Source: JAGQUL01 sp038212015 (lineage in GTDB: Bacteria > Actinomycetota > Thermoleophilia > Gaiellales > SKUG01). From it: a stretch of 64,000 bases of DNA. Position numbers and translations under genes: made by a program. The DNA lies in NCBI GenBank assembly GCA_038212015.1, contig JBBQUY010000004.1, positions 1 to 64,000 on the forward strand, read 5' to 3'. Of the stretch, positions 39,929-48,167 are shown piece after piece (the first letter of the stretch is position 1; every line of letters starts with the position of its first letter). Under the pieces are notes generated by a model. The model worked only from the letters and a program-made list of their open reading frames with translations, was not told where the DNA came from and searched no databases.

Positions 39929-40182
39929 CAGTCTCCGCCTCCGCCGTCGTCACCGAAATCGAATCCACTGCTGTCGGTGCTGGAACGCTCGTCGTCGTCT
40001 CGACCGCTGCCCCAGGTCCACGGCTGGTACCAGAGCCAGAGCGCGGGATTGTCGTCGTAGGGCGGATCGGTGTCGGTTCCGCGACGTCGGTCCCGCGCGG
40101 CTCGCTGCGGACGGGTGCCGATCGAGCGCAGCACGACGACGACCGCGACCGCGACCACGATGACGAAGGCGAGGAATGCCAT
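39928..40182 (-). CDS. Small single-helix membrane protein of the ftsZ operon (84 aa)
   Basis: The 84-residue product has an N-terminal membrane helix (MAFLAFVIVVAVAVVVVLRS), a basic segment (RPQRAARDRRRG), a Trp-rich stretch (NPALWLWYQPWTWGSG) and an acidic Gly/Asp tail. The layout suggests an anchored cytoplasmic tail that could bind other proteins. Its ATG overlaps the stop of the 27-codon gene (TGATG), and its stop overlaps the next ATG. The longer upstream frame overlaps ftsZ and is a shadow. Confidence 0.75.
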   Translation of the reverse strand: MAFLAFVIVVAVAVVVVLRSIGTRPQRAARDRRRGTDTDPPYDDNPALWLWYQPWTWGSGRDDDERSSTDSSGFDFGDDGGGGD

Positions 40183-40265
40183 CAGCGGTCCTCGAGTCCA
40201 GTCGCGTACAGCAGGTCGCCGGCGGTCGCGCCGTCGCGCACGCCAGTCCCCAGTTCGGCGACCAT
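40182..40265 (-). CDS. 27-residue micro-gene between ftsZ and the small membrane genes
   Basis: A 28-codon frame starting MVAELGTGVRDGATAGD and ending GLEDR. Its ATG shares one base with the ftsZ stop (TGATG at 40263-40267) and its stop shares one base with the ATG of the following gene (TGATG at 40180-40184). Perfect head-to-tail fit at both ends is strong evidence that it is translated, or at least that ribosomes re-initiate through it. No membrane segment is present. It may be a microprotein or a translational relay that sets the dose of the downstream genes. Confidence 0.6.
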   Translation of the reverse strand: MVAELGTGVRDGATAGDLLYATGLEDR

Positions 40266-41566
40266 CAGCGCAGGAAGCCGGGCAGGTCGAGGTCGTCGCC
40301 GCCCTCTTCCTTCTTGCCGCCGCGAAGCATTCCGGTGAAGCGATTGCCGCCAGCCTGATGCGGCTGCACGTTCTTGCCCGCACCACCGAAGCCGGTCGCG
40401 ACGACGGTCACCCACACCTGTCCGGTGAGGCGGCTGTCGACGGTCGCACCGAAGATGATGTTGGCGTCAGGGGCAGCGTTCTCCTGAATGATGCGCGCAG
40501 CCTCGGTGACCTCGTGCAACGTCAGGTCGTCGCCGCCGCTGATCGACAGCAGGATCCCGCCGGCACCGGCTGGCGACTGCTCGATGAGCGGCGAGCCGAT
40601 TGCGCTGAGTGCGGCGTCCTTGGCGCGGGTCTCGCCCGTGCCGAAGCCGATGCCCATGAGCGCGTTGCCGGAGTCCTGCATGATCGTGCGAACGTCGGCG
40701 AAGTCGACGTTGATGAGGCCGGGCATCGTGATCAGGTCGGTGATGCCCTGCACGCCCTGGCGCAGCACGTCGTCGGCGACGCGGAAGGCTTCCACCATGC
40801 TGACGTCGCGGTGCAGCACCTCGAGCAGCCGGTTGTTCGGAATCACGATCACGGTGTCGGCGTGCTTGCGCAGCTCTTCCAGGCCAAGGCTTGCGCTGCG
40901 CTGGCGAGTCGATCCTTCGAAGCTGAATGGCGTCGTCACGATTGCGACCGACAGTGCGCCGATCTCCTGCGCCGCGCGGCACACGACGGGAGCCGCGCCG
41001 GTACCGGTGCCGCCGCCCTCGCCACACGTGACGAAGACCATGTCAGAGCCCTTGAGCACGTGACGCAGGTGGTCGTAGCTCGCCTCGGCGGCTGCCTTGC
41101 CCATGTCCGGATCCGCACCCGAGCCCAGACCGCCGGTCAGCTCGTTGCCGATGTGCAGTCGCACGGGCGCGTTGCTGATCTCGAGCTGCTGCAGGTCGGT
41201 ATTGATCGCGACGAACTCGACGCCGCGAACGTCCGACTCCATCATCCGCTCGATCGCGTTGATGCCCGCGCCACCGACGCCGACCACACGGATCACCGCA
41301 AGGTACGTCGATGCGTCGGCCAGGCCCGGCGCGATGCTCGTGCCGCTGGCGGCGCTGCCGACGCTGCGCGCCGCAGGCTTGTCCTCGACCGGCGGGGCGG
41401 ATGCCGCAGGCGCCTTGGCCTCGGGATCCGTCTTCGGCTCGGGCGTGATGATCGGACCGGGCGCCGGCTTCGTGGCCGACGGGTCCGTGGTGCCGCCTCG
41501 CTGGTCGGTCGCTGCGAACAGCTGCGCCAGCGGACTGTCGTTGAGACTAGACCGCTTGTTCGACAC
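40265..41566 (-). CDS. ftsZ: Cell division protein FtsZ with long N-terminal extension
   Basis: The 433-residue protein has the tubulin-like GTPase core: VIRVVGVGGAGINAIERMME (from about residue 91), GEGGGTGTGAAPV (tubulin signature 184-190), PFSFEG, and the T7 synergy loop NVDFADV. The C-terminal peptide is DDLDLPGFLR. Before the core is an 80-residue Pro/Ala-rich extension (residues about 10-88), where typical FtsZ has 10-15 residues. GTG 41566 is chosen because AGGAGG lies 9 nt upstream. It overlaps the end of parA by 20 nt. FtsZ forms the division ring and recruits the septal machinery. The usual dcw neighbours (mur genes, ftsQ) are absent here. Confidence 0.93.
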   Translation of the reverse strand: MSNKRSSLNDSPLAQLFAATDQRGGTTDPSATKPAPGPIITPEPKTDPEAKAPAASAPPVEDKPAARSVGSAASGTSIAPGLADASTYLAVIRVVGVGGAGINAIERMMESDVRGVEFVAINTDLQQLEISNAPVRLHIGNELTGGLGSGADPDMGKAAAEASYDHLRHVLKGSDMVFVTCGEGGGTGTGAAPVVCRAAQEIGALSVAIVTTPFSFEGSTRQRSASLGLEELRKHADTVIVIPNNRLLEVLHRDVSMVEAFRVADDVLRQGVQGITDLITMPGLINVDFADVRTIMQDSGNALMGIGFGTGETRAKDAALSAIGSPLIEQSPAGAGGILLSISGGDDLTLHEVTEAARIIQENAAPDANIIFGATVDSRLTGQVWVTVVATGFGGAGKNVQPHQAGGNRFTGMLRGGKKEEGGDDLDLPGFLR

Positions 41567-42560
41567 GTGCCACGACCTCCTGTGCCAGCTCGCGGTACTG
41601 CGCGGCTGCGTTGCCATTGCTCTCGTACGTCAGCACCGAGGATCCCTGCACGGGCGCCTCGGCCAGTCGGATCGTCTTCTTGATCCGGGTGTTCATCACC
41701 TTGTCACCGTACGTCTTTTCGAGCAGTTCCGTCGCCTCGCGGCTGTGGATCGTGCGCCCGTCGTACATCGTCAGCAGCACGCCGCCGATGTGCACCTTCG
41801 GGTTGAGGTGCTCGCGGATGACCTGCAGCGTGTTGTCGAGCTGCACGAGACCGCGGAGCGAGAGGTACTCGGCCTGTACCGGGACGATCACTTCGTCGGA
41901 CGCGGTGAACGCGTTGACGGTGAGCAGCCCGAGGCTTGGCGGGGTGTCGATGAGGATGTAGTCGTAATCGTTCTTGATCGAGCTGATCGCCTTCTCCAGG
42001 GCGCGCTCGCGACCGATCATGCTGCTGAGCGCGAGCTCGGCACCGGCCAGATCGATGCTCGCCACGGCGATGTCGCACTCGGGCGTGTTCTGGATGATGT
42101 GCTCGATCGGGTACTTGTGCACGAGCACGTCGAAGATCGACTTGGGCAGTGCCTCGACATCGATGCCGAAGCTCATCGTCAGGTTCGACTGCGGATCCAG
42201 GTCGATGACGAGCACCTTGTTGCCGAGCTCCGACAGCGCGGCGCCCAGGTTCATGGTCGTCGTGGTCTTGGCCACGCCGCCCTTCTGGTTGGACAGGCAG
42301 ATGACGCGGCAGCGCTTTTCCTGGCGGTTCGTCACGAAGCGCGGACCATACGGGTCCTGCTGCTGCGGAATGAACGAATGCGTCTGTGCGGGCGCCTGGA
42401 GATCCTGTGGCGGCTGCAGCGGCGCGTGCTGCGACACCGTCTGGATCGGGGCAGGCGTCGGCACGGGCGCGACGTCGGGGCGATGCTGCTGCGTCTGATG
42501 CCGCTGCCCGTGGTCGTGCTCTGGCGCCTGCCCATGTGGGTGGCCGAATGTGTGTGTCAC
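41547..42560 (-). CDS. ParA-family ATPase with low-complexity N-terminus
   Basis: The 337-residue protein begins with an 80-residue His/Gln/Pro-rich tail (HGQAPEHDHGQRHQTQQH). A ParA core follows: ICLSNQKGGVAKTTTTMNLG (deviant Walker A, residues 91-100), VLVIDLDPQSNLTMSFG, DYILIDTPPSLGLLT, and a C-terminal segment with REATELLEKTYGDKVMNT. It is a ParA/Soj-type positioning ATPase. No ParB gene or parS site is seen nearby. The GTG start at 42560 follows AGGGAG. It lies directly upstream of, and overlaps, ftsZ, which suggests it positions the division or chromosome machinery. Confidence 0.9.
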   Translation of the reverse strand: MTHTFGHPHGQAPEHDHGQRHQTQQHRPDVAPVPTPAPIQTVSQHAPLQPPQDLQAPAQTHSFIPQQQDPYGPRFVTNRQEKRCRVICLSNQKGGVAKTTTTMNLGAALSELGNKVLVIDLDPQSNLTMSFGIDVEALPKSIFDVLVHKYPIEHIIQNTPECDIAVASIDLAGAELALSSMIGRERALEKAISSIKNDYDYILIDTPPSLGLLTVNAFTASDEVIVPVQAEYLSLRGLVQLDNTLQVIREHLNPKVHIGGVLLTMYDGRTIHSREATELLEKTYGDKVMNTRIKKTIRLAEAPVQGSSVLTYESNGNAAAQYRELAQEVVARVEQAV

Positions 42561-42824
42561 GTCGTGCTCCCTGCTCCCCGCGGTCCCCGCGAAGCCCTTG
42601 CTCCCACGGCGTTCGCGCAGGGCACCTGCCCGGCCGACTTGCCGCTCCTCCCGTCTATCGCCGGACCGAGCCGATCGGTTGCAGGGAGTTTTCGCATCGG
42701 ACCGTCGGATGGAGCCGAACGGATGGCGCCCAACACGTCAGGAGCATCCGGCCAGCGACCTGAGCAGACGCGGCCGCATGCGCGTGAGGGCCGTCGCCCG
42801 AGCCCCCTCGACGCGGAGAACCCG

Positions 42825-43967
42825 ATGATGCCAGTCATGCCGCCGATCGCCGCGCCCCGCGCGCTCACGACCACGTCCGCCGTGCCTTCCGCGCCGGCGA
42901 CTCCGGCTGCGCCCTCGGCGGGTGCCGCCAGCTCGGCCGCGAAGTCGTACTTCGCGAACGAGCGCGGCGCGGCCAGCTTCACCGGCGGCGACGGTACGTA
43001 CTCGGTGCCGCTCGCCGACGGGCGCACGGCGTGGGTGTTCGGCGATTCGTTCGTTGGCGGTGTCCAGCCCGACGGCAGCCGCTCGCATGATCCCACCACG
43101 TTCGTGCGCAACTCGATCGTCTTCCAGGACGGCGACGAGTTCCGGCTCGTCACAGGCCGTGAAGACGGCGTCCCCGTGGATGCGGCGCGCCCGCCCGGCA
43201 TGGCCGAGAACCGCAACGGGCTCGGACCCGACCAGTGGTACTGGCCCGGCCACGGCACCACGCGCGGCAACGCCCTGCACCTGTTCATGAATCGGTTCGA
43301 CCATCCCGCGGACCGGCCCGACCCGCTCGCGTGGGACTGGCGCTACCACGGCACGGACCTCGCCACGTTCGACGCGAAGACGGGTGCGCTGCGCGCGACG
43401 ACCAAGGTCTTCGCACCGAGCGACGTGCTCTGGGGAGCAGCCGTACTCGAGAAGGGCGACCACACCTACGTCTACGGTGCCGAGGATGATCCGGCGGCCT
43501 CCACCCGGCATGCGCACGTCGCTCGCGTGGCGCGCGACAAGCTGCTCGAGCCCGACGCGTACCGCTTCTGGGACGGCGACGACTGGGTCGCCGACCAGGC
43601 CGCCTCCGTGCGCGTGGGTCCGCGCGTGTCACCGCAGTTCGGCGCGTTTCAGGCCAAGGATGGCTCGACGGTGCTCGTCACGCAGGACGGGTTCGAGCAC
43701 GCGGTGCGCGCCTGGCGCGCCGACTCCCCCGAAGGGCCGTACGACGGCGGCGAGATCGTCGCCGAGATCCCGCACCAGCCGAACGGACGCCACACCTACA
43801 ACGCCGTCCCACACCCGCACCTGACATCCGACGGCGATCCAGACGGCCTGCTCGTCTCGTTCAACGTCGGTGGCGCCGACTTCATGAACGACCACACCTC
43901 GTATCGCCCCGCGTTCGTCGAGGTGCCGGCCGATCGCATTCCTGGTGGCGGGATCGCGCGCACGTAG
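42825..43967 (+). CDS. DUF4185/DUF5005-like beta-propeller protein
   Basis: The 380-residue protein has a 40-residue Ala/Pro/Ser-rich start, then motifs typical of the DUF4185/DUF5005 five-bladed propeller group: SVPLADGRTAWVFGDSFVGG, RNSIVFQDGDEFRLVTG, DQWYWPGHGTTRGNALHLFM, then VYGAEDDP and HPHLTSDGDPDGLLVSFNVG. Related proteins are glycoside-hydrolase-like and often extracellular, but no signal peptide is visible. ATG 42825 has GGAG 7 nt upstream. It is divergent from parA with a 264-bp gap that holds nothing else recognisable. Confidence 0.65.
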   Translation: MMPVMPPIAAPRALTTTSAVPSAPATPAAPSAGAASSAAKSYFANERGAASFTGGDGTYSVPLADGRTAWVFGDSFVGGVQPDGSRSHDPTTFVRNSIVFQDGDEFRLVTGREDGVPVDAARPPGMAENRNGLGPDQWYWPGHGTTRGNALHLFMNRFDHPADRPDPLAWDWRYHGTDLATFDAKTGALRATTKVFAPSDVLWGAAVLEKGDHTYVYGAEDDPAASTRHAHVARVARDKLLEPDAYRFWDGDDWVADQAASVRVGPRVSPQFGAFQAKDGSTVLVTQDGFEHAVRAWRADSPEGPYDGGEIVAEIPHQPNGRHTYNAVPHPHLTSDGDPDGLLVSFNVGGADFMNDHTSYRPAFVEVPADRIPGGGIART

Positions 43968-44002
43968 GTGGCGTGTGCATGAACGCGCAACTGCACCTTA
44001 GG

Positions 44003-44008
44003 TAGGGT
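44003..44008 (+). promoter_or_regulatory. -10 box TAGGGT, ArsA pair
   Basis: TAGGGT lies 8 nt before the ATG at 44017 with GCTGGGGC between. This fits the leaderless pattern, although GGGG could be a weak ribosome site. Confidence 0.5.
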
Positions 44009-44016
44009 GCTGGGGC

Positions 44017-45069
44017 ATGCCTGCTCGACCCAAGATCGACGAGGCAGCCCTGCCGCTCGGGCTGCAGCCACGCACGGTGTTCGTCACCGGCAAGGGCGGC
44101 GTGGGCAAGTCCACCGTCAGCGCGGCGCTCGCACTCGCGTGGCGCGATTCTGGGGCACGCACGCTGCTCGTGGAGATCGAGGGACAGTCGAGCGCCGCCG
44201 CGATGCTCTCGAACAAGAAGATCGGCTACACAGCCACCCCGCTCGGAGAGCAGCTGTGCGCGCTGCGCATCTCGCTCAACGATGCGCTCAAGGAATACGC
44301 GCGCCTCCGCCTCAAGGTCAAGCTCGTCGCCGACCGCCTCGTCAGCAATCCCGTCATCGACCAGTTCGCCCAGGCCGCGCCCGGGTTCCGCGAGCTGCTC
44401 GTGCTCGGCAAGCTGTGGGCGCTCGCGAGCGAGACCGACGACCGCGGACGCCCGACCTGGGACGCGATCATCGTCGACTCCCCCGCCACCGGTCACGGAC
44501 TCGGCCTGCTCGGCATGGCCGGCGTGATCGCCCGCATGTTCCCGGTCGGTCCGATCCACGCGCAGGCCAAGGCGGTCGATGCCTTCGTCAAGGATGCGGA
44601 TCGCGTGGGCGTGGTGCTCGTCGCGCTTCCCGAGGAGCTTCCCGTAACGGAAACCCTGGAGCTGCACGACGAGCTGCGTTCGCGCAACATCGACGTCGTC
44701 GCGTCCGTGCTCAACGGACTGCTCGTGGACCGGTTCAGTGACGCAGAAGCCGCTCGCGCAGCCAAGCTCATCGAGGCCCCCGACGACCTCGACCCCGCTG
44801 CGCTCCACGCACTCGAGACCGTGGTGTGGGAGCACATGCGCTGCAGCGACCAGGCAGCCGAGCGCGCACGTTTGGAAGCCGGGCTGAACGTACCGTCGGC
44901 CGTGCTGCCGTACATGTTCGCGCCCCAGCTCGGCCGCGACCACATCGCCTCGCTCGCGCGATGGCTGATGCCAGCCGGTCAGGAGCGCCTCAACGACCAG
45001 CTCGCCGGCGCCGAGGACGGCCCGGCCGCCGCGGCCGCAGTCCACGCCAGCGAAGCGGGTGAGTCATGA
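44017..45069 (+). CDS. ArsA/Get3-like ATPase, first of pair
   Basis: The 350-residue P-loop protein has the deviant Walker A GKGGVGKS (residues 25-32), an A-type switch (VDSPATGHGLGLLGM, about 155-169) and Walker-B-like segments of the ArsA/Get3 family. No arsenical-binding Cys triad is visible and no ArsB pump gene is adjacent. The pair with the next gene resembles the mycobacterial Rv3679-Rv3680 pair, not an arsenic pump. Both subunits probably form a heterodimer. It overlaps the second gene by 4 nt (ATGA). Confidence 0.88.
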   Translation: MPARPKIDEAALPLGLQPRTVFVTGKGGVGKSTVSAALALAWRDSGARTLLVEIEGQSSAAAMLSNKKIGYTATPLGEQLCALRISLNDALKEYARLRLKVKLVADRLVSNPVIDQFAQAAPGFRELLVLGKLWALASETDDRGRPTWDAIIVDSPATGHGLGLLGMAGVIARMFPVGPIHAQAKAVDAFVKDADRVGVVLVALPEELPVTETLELHDELRSRNIDVVASVLNGLLVDRFSDAEAARAAKLIEAPDDLDPAALHALETVVWEHMRCSDQAAERARLEAGLNVPSAVLPYMFAPQLGRDHIASLARWLMPAGQERLNDQLAGAEDGPAAAAAVHASEAGES

Positions 45070-46214
45070 CTCCGCCTGCGAACAAGCGTCCGCGCCGCCG
45101 GCGCGCGGATGCGCACGAGCTCGGCGAACGCCTCCGCGACCTCGACGTGCTGCTCGTGTGCGGCTCCGGCGGCGTCGGCAAGACGAGCATCGCCGCGACG
45201 ATCGCGCTCGACGAGGCGATGCGCGGGCGCCGCGTGTGCGTGCTGACGATCGACCCCGCCAAGCGCCTGGCGCAGGCGATGGGTCTCGACCGGCTCGACG
45301 ATCGCGAGCGCAAGGTGAAACTGCCGGAGGGCGCCGCGGCCGGCGGTTCGCTGCACGGGCTCATGCTCGACCCCAAGACGGCGTTCGATCGGCTCGTGTC
45401 GGAAGCCGCCTCCACCGACGAGGAGCGCGAGCGGATCCTCGCCAACCGCGTCTACCAGCAGGTCTCGCAGTCGACGGCCGGCATGCAGGAGTACATGGCG
45501 CTCGAGCGTCTCTACGAGCTCGATCGCGGCGGCAAGTACGACCTCATCGTCGTCGACACGCCTCCGGCCTCGCACGCGCGGGAACTGCTCGAGTCGCCGC
45601 AGCGCATGCTGCGCTTCCTCAACGGCCGCTCGCTGCGCTGGTTCCTCAAGCCGGGCGCGAAGATGGGCAAGTTCGGGCTCAAGGCGCTCGGCGGCTCAGG
45701 CGGTCCGGTCGTCGGCATCCTCGAGAAGATCACCGGCGCACAGATGCTGCGCGACACGACCGAGTTCTTCGAGTCGATCGAAGGCATCGTGGGGCAGGCC
45801 TCCGACCGCATCAAGGTCGTCGAGCGCATGTTCGCGAGCCCGAAGACGGGATTCATCGCCGTCACGAGCCCCGAGCGCGAGAGCGTCGAACAGGCCGTCT
45901 CGTTCTGGGAGCTGCTCGAGGAACGCAACTTCCGCTTCGTCGGCACCGTCGTGAACCGCATCGAGCCACTCGCCCCCGGCGCGCTGGCGTCGATCGACGA
46001 GCTCGACGCGATCGGCGGCATCAGCGAGTCCTTTGCCACGCGCATCGTCGCCGCGCAGATCGACCACTCCGAGCTCGCGGGCCGCGATCGTTCCCGCCTC
46101 GACGAGCTCGCGGATGCCACCGGCGACGCGCTCACGATCTCCGTCCCGCGCCTGCCGCGCATCGTCAACGATCTCGACGGTCTGCGCGAACTCGCGCCGT
46201 ACCTCGCCACCTGA
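45066..46214 (+). CDS. ArsA/Get3-like ATPase, second of pair
   Basis: A 382-residue partner with Walker A GSGGVGKT (residues 33-40), VLTIDPAKRLAQAMGL (A'-type switch I), and the switch II motif VVDTPPASHARELLE. A middle helical region (FFESIEGIVGQASDRIKVVE) is the kind that in Get3 binds hydrophobic helices. Start ATG 45066 overlaps the upstream stop. The Arg-rich first 14 residues (KRPRRRRADAH) are unusual. The pair may handle membrane proteins or a metabolite-linked stress function, as proposed for the mycobacterial homologues. Confidence 0.88.
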   Translation: MTPPANKRPRRRRADAHELGERLRDLDVLLVCGSGGVGKTSIAATIALDEAMRGRRVCVLTIDPAKRLAQAMGLDRLDDRERKVKLPEGAAAGGSLHGLMLDPKTAFDRLVSEAASTDEERERILANRVYQQVSQSTAGMQEYMALERLYELDRGGKYDLIVVDTPPASHARELLESPQRMLRFLNGRSLRWFLKPGAKMGKFGLKALGGSGGPVVGILEKITGAQMLRDTTEFFESIEGIVGQASDRIKVVERMFASPKTGFIAVTSPERESVEQAVSFWELLEERNFRFVGTVVNRIEPLAPGALASIDELDAIGGISESFATRIVAAQIDHSELAGRDRSRLDELADATGDALTISVPRLPRIVNDLDGLRELAPYLAT

Positions 46215-46265
46215 AGCCCGACCCGCACCGCCCGACCTGCCGCACGACCCACCGCACGACGCACG

Positions 46266-46395
46266 ACTTCGTCGACGCAACGTGCACATACGCCAAGCTT
46301 CGTCGATGAAGTTCTCGGGAACCGGCAATCCCTCCAACTTCGTCGACGCAACTCGCCCATGGTGCGAGCTTCGTCGTCGAAGTTCGGGAACGGGC
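46266..46395. repeat. Two tandem copies of an about 60-bp dyad repeat
   Basis: Copy A (46266-46328) and copy B (46337-46395) both begin ACTTCGTCGACGCAAC and share GCTTCGTCG...GAAGTT...GGGAAC further on. Each has ends that pair: ACTTCGTCGA with TCGATGAAGT in A, and a similar pair with one mismatch in B. They lie in the gap after the ArsA pair, and no gene covers them. A third start (GGCCGACGCAAC) follows at 46393-46404. Confidence 0.75.
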
Positions 46396-46496
46396 CGACG
46401 CAACATCCCGCGTGCTGCTTCCGAAGTATCGGCAGGAGCACGCGCCGGATGGGGATCCCGCGCGTGTCGGGGAAGTCGGGAATCGGGGGACGACAC

Positions 46497-48149
46497 ATGT
46501 CGAACGCAGTCGACGGTCAGCGCGCGCACGCCGGCATGGGTGAGGTCGCGCTCGTCACCGCGGGCGTTGCTGCGGCCCGATCCGCAGGACCGACGATCAC
46601 CAATCCGGCCGCGAAGCTCAACAAGATGGTCACCGGCCAGACGGCCGTCGTCGGGCTCGTGGCGGGACTCGCCGGAGAGGGTGTCGCCCGCGGACTCGAC
46701 GCCGCAACGCCGCTTGATCGCATGCAGTCGCATCTGGTGCTCGGCGTTGCCGGAACCGCGGCGATGCTCATCGGCCACCGACTCGATTCCAACACTGCCA
46801 AGCTGATCGGCTCGACGGGGCGCGTGCTCGCGGTCACCGGAACCGTCGGCGCAGCGCTCGACGTGGCGCACGCGAAGCTCGACACGGACGGCGACGGACA
46901 TTTCCTCCCGGCCGTTCCGTGGCAGGCCGAGCTGGCAGTCGGCGGCGCCCTCGTGGGCGGGCTCGGCATCAAGTTCGGTCCGCGAGTCGCGACGATGCTC
47001 AGGAACTCCAAGCAGCTCGCCGGCTCCACGGCCCAGGTCGATGCGGCTGGCGCGGCACTCAACGAACTGATCCCGCGCTCGAAGCTGACGCAGGGACCGC
47101 AGATCTTCCTCGGCTCTCGTATCGAGCACGGGCATGGCGTGAAGGCAATCCGCACGGTCGTGCCGCACAAGCTCGACGCGCCGGAGCTGCGCGCATCGCT
47201 CGGGCTGCCCGCCACCGGGGAGCTGACGAACGACCAGCTCGCCTCGATCGGCATCCGCTCGCTCGAGCAGCAAGGCGCCTTCCTGCTCGACGACACCGGC
47301 AAGCCGATGGTCGACGTCATCCTGGAGGGCTCGCCAACCGGCATGGGCGGCCTCAACATCGCGCCGGTGATGATGAGCGAGCAGCTCGCGCGAACCGCGA
47401 CGATCGATGCGCAGTACGGCGCACGGCCATCCGTGCAGAGCCTCCACAAGGTGGGCGATGCGATCGACCAGTTCGTGGCGGTCTCGCGCGCGACACGCGA
47501 TCGCGTGGCGCTCATGCCCGAAGGCGCACGACCCCCGCGCTACGGCATCGCGACGAGCCTGGGCGGCCTCCAGTTCGACGAGCTCATCAAGCGCGAAGGC
47601 GCGGGCATCATCGACGAGCTCGGTCTCGAGAAGATCGTCACGCTCGGCGCACCGACGAAGCTCTCCAGGCTCGACATCGCCGGGTTGCCGCCCGGCTTCC
47701 ACATCCGCGCGACGTTCGAGGAGTTCGCGCAGATGAGCGACGAGGCCGTCGCCAGGGCGAAGTTCATCGAGCTCAGGCATCCGGACGACCCGGTGCCGCT
47801 GCTGTCCTTCGACCTGCTCTGGCGCCGCCCGGACTGGATGCCCGCCAATCGCGTCTGGGCGCCGGGCGTGTCGTTCGTGCAGCACGCCAGCGACGTCACG
47901 ACGTCGATCTCGCGCGGCACCGGACCCAAGGTCACGCATGGTGGTCACGAGTACCGCGAGGTGCTCTCCAACGTCGCGTTCGCACGCGCGCTCGGGCTCA
48001 AGGCCGACGACGGCTCGGCGTTCACGAAGGAAGCGCTCGAGCTCGCAGGCACCCGTGCGCAGGACACGGCGGTCACCGAGGCCAAGCGCATCCGTGATGC
48101 ACTCATGGGCACGATCAACGTGACGCAGCCCACGCCAGCACCGGCGTGA
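46497..48149 (+). CDS. Abhydrolase_9-like (DUF2319-type) alpha/beta hydrolase with membrane N-terminus
   Basis: The 550-residue protein has an N-terminal part with several hydrophobic helices (about residues 30-165). A C-terminal alpha/beta hydrolase of the Abhydrolase_9 type follows. The nucleophile region is RPPRYGIATSLGG, then HPDDPVPLLSFDLLWRRPDW, then SFVQHASDVTTSISRGTG and a VTHGGHEY segment where the catalytic His is expected. The order (S...D...H) and the LLxRRPDW motif match that family, which is widespread in actinobacteria and of unknown substrate. ATG 46497 follows GGGGGA. Ala/Pro-rich C-terminus. The membrane part resembles the Gly-rich proteins at 6061 and 18307 only in composition. 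Confidence 0.65.
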   Translation: MSNAVDGQRAHAGMGEVALVTAGVAAARSAGPTITNPAAKLNKMVTGQTAVVGLVAGLAGEGVARGLDAATPLDRMQSHLVLGVAGTAAMLIGHRLDSNTAKLIGSTGRVLAVTGTVGAALDVAHAKLDTDGDGHFLPAVPWQAELAVGGALVGGLGIKFGPRVATMLRNSKQLAGSTAQVDAAGAALNELIPRSKLTQGPQIFLGSRIEHGHGVKAIRTVVPHKLDAPELRASLGLPATGELTNDQLASIGIRSLEQQGAFLLDDTGKPMVDVILEGSPTGMGGLNIAPVMMSEQLARTATIDAQYGARPSVQSLHKVGDAIDQFVAVSRATRDRVALMPEGARPPRYGIATSLGGLQFDELIKREGAGIIDELGLEKIVTLGAPTKLSRLDIAGLPPGFHIRATFEEFAQMSDEAVARAKFIELRHPDDPVPLLSFDLLWRRPDWMPANRVWAPGVSFVQHASDVTTSISRGTGPKVTHGGHEYREVLSNVAFARALGLKADDGSAFTKEALELAGTRAQDTAVTEAKRIRDALMGTINVTQPTPAPA

Positions 48150-48167
48150 CCCGCAGTCGGGAAATCG

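Noticed and set aside
40182..40415. 77-codon minus-strand frame over the end of ftsZ
   Set aside because: Its upstream two thirds are an out-of-frame shadow of ftsZ; only the 27-codon part after the ftsZ stop fits the TGATG junctions.
44017..46214. Arsenic resistance operon
   Set aside because: ArsA-like ATPases are present, but no pump, reductase, regulator or cysteine triad.
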